From Bacillota bacterium (GTDB lineage: Bacteria > Bacillota > Negativicutes > Sporomusales > UBA7701), in contig JAEZJM010000029.1 in NCBI GenBank assembly GCA_023415775.1, forward strand, positions 62,001 to 126,000: a stretch of DNA of 64,000 bases, in the 5' to 3' direction. Of the stretch, positions 60,296-64,000 are shown in pieces. Made by a program: the position numbers and the translations under genes. Below the pieces are notes generated by a model. The model saw only the letters and a program-made list of their open reading frames with translations. It had not been told where the DNA came from and made no database searches. How positions within the stretch are numbered: the stretch's first letter is position 1; each line of letters begins with the position of its first letter.

Positions 60296-60577
60296 TTATG
60301 CTCTCCGGCGCGGATTAATACATCGCGGTCGAGCCGGGCATACCGCGAGGACATAGGTGTATTCAATAAAACGCCCGCCAACTCCTGCCGGCCGAAAAAT
60401 GAAGGGAAACGCCCCGCCGTCGGCGTCGGTTACCGGATCGGCTGTCGCGATGTACGGCAAACCGAACATCGCTTTATCGCCCCGCACGACTACGCGGCGC
60501 TTTTCTTCCATTGCCTTGGCAATTGCTGTTCCGGGTTTTAGGGGTATACCCGTCGCATTCCCCTTTTCAAACGTGAT
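60296..60577 (-). pseudogene. Remnant of a chemoreceptor-like ligand-sensing domain
   Basis: In one minus-strand frame a stretch reads TGIPLKPGTAIAKAMEEKRR and VVVRGDKAMFGLPYIATADP, then VTDADG, after which likeness stops. This resembles the sensing domain of soluble methyl-accepting proteins, including the one at 29537-30403. No ribosome site or good start codon is present, and the frame begins inside the end of the TIM-barrel gene. The signalling coiled coil is missing. It is probably a decayed fragment; a short real gene with an odd start is a weaker alternative. Confidence 0.4.
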
Positions 60578-61440
60578 CAGCGGCTTGTCAAAGCTTTCCG
60601 GTAGTATTCCTGCATGGTCTTGGCGTCGGAGGCCTGGGTGCCGGCCGATTCGCAGACGATCCGCGGCGCGTAGCCGCGGGCGGCGATGACGTCGAGGAGC
60701 GGCTCGTGGGGCGGTCCGTAGTCGTCGCCAAATGTCCAATGACGCTTTTCGCCCGCTTTTGTGAATTCGATACGGCTGAAGTGGATGTGGACGGCGGAAG
60801 CTTTCTGTTCGCCCAGTTTTTCGGCGACGAGGTCGAAGGCGGCCTCGTATTCGGCGCGGGTGGTGTAGCGGCCGCCGGTGACGGCGTGAAGGTGACCGAA
60901 GTCGATGGTGGGGATGGTCCATTCGCTCAAGGCGCAGAAAGCCAGCACTTCTTCAAGGTTGCCGAGCTGGTTCTGTTTGCCCATCGTTTCCGGAGCAAGG
61001 TATATCCCTTCCAGCAGACCCTGCTTGTCGGCTTCCTCCAGGATGACGAGGAAGAGGGCGGCGGCGCGGTCGATGGCCTGATTCCTGGGCTGCTTGCCCG
61101 GGCCGCCGATGTGGAAGGTGACGCGGTCGGCCCCCAGCCAGCAGGCGGCTTCGAGCGATTTGAGGATGTGCCTGGTGGTATTGGCGGCGATAGCCGGGTC
61201 TTCGGTGGCCAGGTTTATGTAGTAAGGGGCGTGAACACTGAGCTTTACGCCGTGCCGCACGGCGGCCTCGCCGATGGCCCGGGCGGTTTCCTCGCGGATG
61301 GTGACGCCGCGGCTGCACTGGTATTCGTAAGCGTCGAGCCCCATGGAGGCCAGCCACGCCGGCATTTCGACCGAGGCCTTGTGCCCCGCTGCGTAGAATG
61401 CGTCCGGGTTGCCGGCCGAACCGAATTGAGCTTGCGCCAT
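60577..61440 (-). CDS. TIM-barrel protein of the endonuclease IV/sugar isomerase superfamily
   Basis: A 287-residue AP-endonuclease-2-type barrel has zinc-ligand-like residues in SVHAPYYINL, VTFHIGGPG, YLAPETMGK (glutamate), TIDFGHLHAV and VHIHFSRIEF. The closing CESAG holds the final glutamate. The set of His/Glu/Asp residues and RGVTIREETARAIG resemble bacterial endonuclease IV homologues, so DNA repair at abasic sites is likely; sugar-phosphate isomerase activity is the alternative. AGGAG lies 10 bases before the ATG. Confidence 0.85.
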   Translation of the reverse strand: MAQAQFGSAGNPDAFYAAGHKASVEMPAWLASMGLDAYEYQCSRGVTIREETARAIGEAAVRHGVKLSVHAPYYINLATEDPAIAANTTRHILKSLEAACWLGADRVTFHIGGPGKQPRNQAIDRAAALFLVILEEADKQGLLEGIYLAPETMGKQNQLGNLEEVLAFCALSEWTIPTIDFGHLHAVTGGRYTTRAEYEAAFDLVAEKLGEQKASAVHIHFSRIEFTKAGEKRHWTFGDDYGPPHEPLLDVIAARGYAPRIVCESAGTQASDAKTMQEYYRKALTSR

Positions 61441-61483
61441 TCTTAATCAACTCCTGCAAAAATTATGCCAGTTTGTCGTTTTT

Positions 61484-61942
61484 TCAAAGCAAGTCCCGAA
61501 AGTCGTTCTGGCGCATAGCTTCGTATACGACGACGGCGACGGCGTTGGAAAGGTTGAGCGATCTGGCGCCGGCCAGCATCGGAATACGCACGCACCGGGA
61601 ACGGTTGGGGTCAAGGATGGTGTCCGGCAATCCGGCCGTTTCCCGGCCGAAAACAAGCACGTCTGCGGGGGTGTAGGCGACCTCGTGGTAGAGCCGGTCG
61701 GCTTTGGTGGTGTTGAAGTGGAAGCTCAGGCCGGCGTACAACTTCTCGACGGCGGCGAAGGAGTCGTGGTAGTGGACTTTGACGAGATGCCAGTAGTCGA
61801 GGCCGGCTCGCTTGAGGTAGCGGTCGTCGGTGGAGAACCCGAGCGGCCGTACGAGGTGCAGTTCGCAGCCGGTAGCGGCGCACAGGCGGGCGATGTTGCC
61901 GGTGTTGCCCGGTATTTCCGGTTCGACGAGGACGATGTGCAT
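61484..61942 (-). CDS. trmL: tRNA (cytidine(34)-2'-O)-methyltransferase
   Basis: The 152-residue minimal SPOUT enzyme has EPEIPGNTGNIARLCAATG at the start. The knotted SAM site is VFGRETAGLP, IPMLAGARSLNLSNAVAVVVYEA. It methylates the wobble position of leucine tRNAs. It is transcribed just upstream of the TIM-barrel gene (gap 43 bases), probably on one mRNA. Confidence 0.95.
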   Translation of the reverse strand: MHIVLVEPEIPGNTGNIARLCAATGCELHLVRPLGFSTDDRYLKRAGLDYWHLVKVHYHDSFAAVEKLYAGLSFHFNTTKADRLYHEVAYTPADVLVFGRETAGLPDTILDPNRSRCVRIPMLAGARSLNLSNAVAVVVYEAMRQNDFRDLL

Positions 61943-62051
61943 GTGATCACCTCTGCGAGGACCGCATTGGCGGAGAAGTTTGCGGTCTAGTCTATTATTA
62001 TGTACACGATTGTCCGCATAAACGTATCAGTCGCGCAGGTCGGCGGGAAGG

Positions 62052-62333
62052 TCACAGGTAGTCGACGCTGAAGGCGGTGACTTCGGCTTCGCCGCAATCG
62101 TCGACGATCCGCCTGACGAGTTCGACCTGTCGGGCGAGCACGGCCCGGCTGCTGCCGGCGATGGCGATTTCGACCGCCGCCCGCTGCCAGGTGTCCTGGT
62201 GCCCGGTCTCGGCCACGGAGGCGCCGCAGCGGGAGCGGATGCGCCCGACGACGCTGCGCACGACCTGGCGCTTTGCTTTGAGCGAGCCGGCGGCGGGGAT
62301 GAATAGTTCGACGGCGCATACGACGACCGCCAT
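62052..62333 (-). CDS. DUF503 (YlxP-like) protein
   Basis: The 93-residue protein has the DUF503 opening VVVCAVELFIPAAGSLKAKRQVVRSVVGRIRSR and the segment SVAETGHQDTWQRAAVEIA. YlxP-like proteins are small, widespread in Firmicutes and of unclear function, often near ribosome-maturation genes. It follows the YjbQ-type gene with only two bases between stop and start. Confidence 0.9.
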   Translation of the reverse strand: MAVVVCAVELFIPAAGSLKAKRQVVRSVVGRIRSRCGASVAETGHQDTWQRAAVEIAIAGSSRAVLARQVELVRRIVDDCGEAEVTAFSVDYL

Positions 62334-62335
62334 GG

Positions 62336-62725
62336 CTAGCGACCGACGAGGGTGACGCAGACCGTCCGCCGGCGCGGACCGTCGAATTCACCCAGGTATA
62401 TCGCCTGCCAGGTGCCGAGTACGAGGCCGCCGCCCGTTACCGGCACGGTGGCCGCCGCGCCCAGCAGGGAGGCTTTGATGTGGGCCGGGGAGTTGCCTTC
62501 GGCGTGGCGGTAAGGCAGCGACGGCACCAGCTTGTCGAGGCCTGCGAGCATGTCGGCGACGACGTCGGGGTCGGCGTTCTCGTTAATGGTGACGCCGGCG
62601 GTGGTGTGGGGAACAAAGACGTGGCAGATGCCTTCGCCGACGCCGCCGGTTCTGACGATGGCGGCGACCTGGGCGGTGATGTCGACGAAGCCCTCGGCGG
62701 GGGTGGCGACGACGAATTTTTCCAT
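62336..62725 (-). CDS. YjbQ-family (UPF0047) protein
   Basis: The 129-residue protein matches the YjbQ family, with ligand residues in CHVFVPHTTAGVTINENADPDV and YRHAEGNSPAHIKASLLG. Members have weak thiamine-phosphate-synthase activity in vitro; the physiological role is uncertain. The ATG at 62725 has GAGGTG 6 bases upstream; a GTG three codons earlier overlaps that site. DUF503 follows at once. Confidence 0.92.
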   Translation of the reverse strand: MEKFVVATPAEGFVDITAQVAAIVRTGGVGEGICHVFVPHTTAGVTINENADPDVVADMLAGLDKLVPSLPYRHAEGNSPAHIKASLLGAAATVPVTGGGLVLGTWQAIYLGEFDGPRRRTVCVTLVGR

Positions 62726-62791
62726 GGGGCTCACCTCTTCGTTGTTATAGTTCCATAGCGGACGGGAAAAATCCTATAACCGGCCTATAAA

Positions 62792-62819
62792 ACAAAAACG
62801 CCCCGTTATAGGAGCGTTT
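62792..62819 (-). terminator. Terminator downstream of the ferredoxin-like gene
   Basis: On the minus strand AAACGCTCC and GGGGCGTTT close an imperfect stem around TATAAC, followed by TTTTGTTTT. It lies beyond palindromic copy e. Confidence 0.8.
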
Positions 62820-62831
62820 CAGGCAGAAGCC

Positions 62832-62960
62832 TTCAGGCCGTTCAGAGTCCCCAGATGCTAGGCGGATCCGAGGACGCGAGCGAAGACAGTACTGTCGGAC
62901 GTACGGCGAGCGAGCGCCCGCAGGACCAACAACGCAGATGGGGGCTATCAACGGCCTGAA
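62832..62960 (-). repeat. Palindromic 3'-end element, copy e (divergent core)
   Basis: Arms TTCAGGCCGTT and AACGGCCTGAA enclose boundary octamers at 62851-62858 and 62934-62941. The core differs from copies a-c at many positions, yet still offers nested pairing (GACAGTACTGTC as inner hairpin, GCGAGCG/CGAGCGC-type flanks). It starts a few bases after the ferredoxin-like gene's stop. Confidence 0.88.
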
Positions 62961-62963
62961 CGA

Positions 62964-63359
62964 CTAGCCGTGGATTAGGCGGGGGATACACTTGACGCAC
63001 ACCCAATCGCTCTCGCCCTTCGACTTTATGGGCAGCAGGGGCCGGTCGTGCTCGGTTGTGCCGCAGAGGTGGCATTTCATGGTGACGTTGTATTCCGGTT
63101 TGTCGGCCAGTGTTTTTTTGTGTTCGTGGACGGCGTGCTCGTCGAAGGGGACGGTTTCGCGCTCTTCGAGGGTCAGGGCGCCGGTCGGGCAGACGCCCAG
63201 GCAGAAGCCGGCGCCGTCGCAAAGCTGTTCGCGGCGGACCTTGGCTTTGCCGTTTATTATTTCGATGGCGCCTTCGGCGCAGGGGGTGACGCATTTGCCG
63301 CAGCCTGTGCAGAGGGCTTCGTCGATTTTGACTATTTTGCGCTTCACGTTATCCATCAT
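62964..63359 (-). CDS. 4Fe-4S ferredoxin-like protein with C-terminal zinc-ribbon-like tail
   Basis: A 131-residue protein has two ferredoxin motifs: CTGCGKCVTPC, and CDGAGFCLGVCP, in which one spacing is altered (C-x4-C-x3-C). After these come about 60 residues with paired cysteines CHLCG and CVKC that could bind zinc. It is likely a cytoplasmic electron carrier. It lies directly downstream of a dehydratase-like gene (gap about 75 bases), so it could supply electrons to that system; this is inference. Two adjacent ATGs are possible; GAGG is 5 bases from the first. Confidence 0.85.
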   Translation of the reverse strand: MMDNVKRKIVKIDEALCTGCGKCVTPCAEGAIEIINGKAKVRREQLCDGAGFCLGVCPTGALTLEERETVPFDEHAVHEHKKTLADKPEYNVTMKCHLCGTTEHDRPLLPIKSKGESDWVCVKCIPRLIHG

Positions 63360-63433
63360 CCACACCTCTTCCGTTGTTGTCTGTTTCTATTATATCCGCG
63401 GGCAGGACGGCCAACAGTGATATTCGTCACATT

Positions 63434-64000
63434 TCACAGTTTTTCGGCCGGGTTCTTTCTTGCCGGGAAAAAGCCTTTTCTGCTGCGATAGCGCAGCAGA
63501 TCGACAAATGCTTCGAGGCGCGTCACTGTTCCCGCTTCGCCGGTCTGCTCGTCGAAGGCTAGCGAGAGGACGGGGATGCCCGTTTTGTCGCTTACCCCTG
63601 GCAGGATGTTCTTGGCGATGACTTCGGGCATGCAGGTGAAGGGGAAAACGTGGATTATGCCGTCGAACCCGATCCGCCCCATGGCGACGGTGTGGCCGAC
63701 GCTTTTTATGCCGTGGCCGCCGACGTAGTGGCCGAGGAAGGGTGACGCCGCGGCGACGACGGCCGCCGACCGGCGGAGGGCGGCCCTGTCTTTGAGGATA
63801 TGGGCGCCGACGTAGTCGCCGAGCAGCATGGTCGGGTATACTTCGACCCCCATCCGCCCGAGACGGCGGATGAGGTCGCCGTTGACGCAGGTTTCGAGCA
63901 TGACGTAGATTTCCCCCACCAGGCCGACTCTGAGAGGCTCCGGCCCGCCGCCTACAGGCAGCGCTGCCAGCCGCCGCAGGAGCTCGGCGACGGCACCGGC
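63434..64000 (-). CDS. 2-Hydroxyacyl-CoA dehydratase subunit-like protein (partial, N-terminus off the window)
   Basis: The C-terminal 188 codons are present and the frame stays open to the right edge. VGLVGEIYVMLE, YVGGHGIKSVGHTVAMG, YDGIIH-like FDGIIHVFPFTCMPEVIAKN and SLAFDEQTGEAGTVTRLEAFVD align block for block with the protein at 17491-18576. It includes the cysteine in FTCMPE. It is thus a second copy of the same family, followed by a ferredoxin-like gene. The missing N-terminal half should hold the other cysteines. Confidence 0.85.
   Translation of the reverse strand, partial: AGAVAELLRRLAALPVGGGPEPLRVGLVGEIYVMLETCVNGDLIRRLGRMGVEVYPTMLLGDYVGAHILKDRAALRRSAAVVAAASPFLGHYVGGHGIKSVGHTVAMGRIGFDGIIHVFPFTCMPEVIAKNILPGVSDKTGIPVLSLAFDEQTGEAGTVTRLEAFVDLLRYRSRKGFFPARKNPAEKL

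Noticed and set aside
18562..62960. Integron attC sites as an explanation for the palindromic 3'-end elements
   Set aside because: Position after stop codons and variable palindromes fit, but the GTTRRRY/RYYYAAC core sites are not shared by all copies, the genes are ordinary chromosomal ones, and no integrase is present.

Overview
The window is high-GC DNA from a bacterium of the Firmicutes type. SepF, a YlbF-family protein, LytS/LytT, DUF503, DUF3870, a CBO0543-type membrane protein, class II ribonucleotide reductase and strong GGAGG ribosome sites all point there. The anaerobic gene set (ferredoxin-fused ETF, acyl-CoA dehydratase/activase-like proteins, TRAP uptake, malic enzyme) with high GC and sepF suggests Negativicutes (Sporomusa-like). 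That placement is inference. No rRNA, tRNA, CRISPR array or insertion sequence was seen.

Layout. (1) 1-7061: a short-chain acyl-CoA module on the minus strand (CoA-transferase, thiolase, acyl-CoA dehydrogenase, etfB, etfA with a ferredoxin domain) and a divergent GntP-type permease. The CoA-transferase has a consensus sigma-54 promoter. The dehydrogenase has its own -10 with a Rex-like operator. (2) 7131-16390: ydcF-like gene, dnaE, peroxiredoxin, a substrate-binding-like protein coupled to a U32 peptidase, an aminotransferase. (3) 16586-24771: a split 2-hydroxyacyl-CoA dehydratase/activase-like set, universal stress protein, Ca-type P-ATPase, small membrane proteins, and one AT-rich gene that looks acquired. 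(4) 24996-32533: class III CoA-transferase with DUF3870, LytS/LytT, a soluble chemoreceptor-like sensor, a lipoprotein serine hydrolase. (5) 32720-39250: a malate module (malic enzyme, DASS carrier, CitA/DcuS-type two-component system) and an HD-GYP protein. (6) 39414-49310: an eleven-gene minus-strand operon for unsaturated uronate use (iclR, kduI, kdgF-like, TRAP P-M-Q, Fe-ADH, kduD, Zn-ADH, kdgA, kdgK). It should carry unsaturated or keto uronates through 2-keto-3-deoxygluconate to pyruvate and glyceraldehyde 3-phosphate. (7) 49554-64000: housekeeping genes (carB, sepF, nrdJ, typA, beta-CASP nuclease, murB, ylbF, trmL and others), ending in a ferredoxin-like gene and a second, truncated dehydratase-like gene.

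The least ordinary feature is a family of six dispersed palindromic elements, five of about 120-130 bp and one miniature of about 55 bp. Each sits at a stop codon in the same orientation relative to the upstream gene. All share a core bounded by CCATCTGC and GCATCTGG. The outer arms pair within each copy but differ between copies, and in one copy the arm includes the last codons of the gene.

Start codons needed care. In several genes the Shine-Dalgarno sequence overlaps an earlier in-frame ATG or GTG, and the likely start is a TTG or GTG 6-15 bases further on. Where I moved a start, the entry says so.
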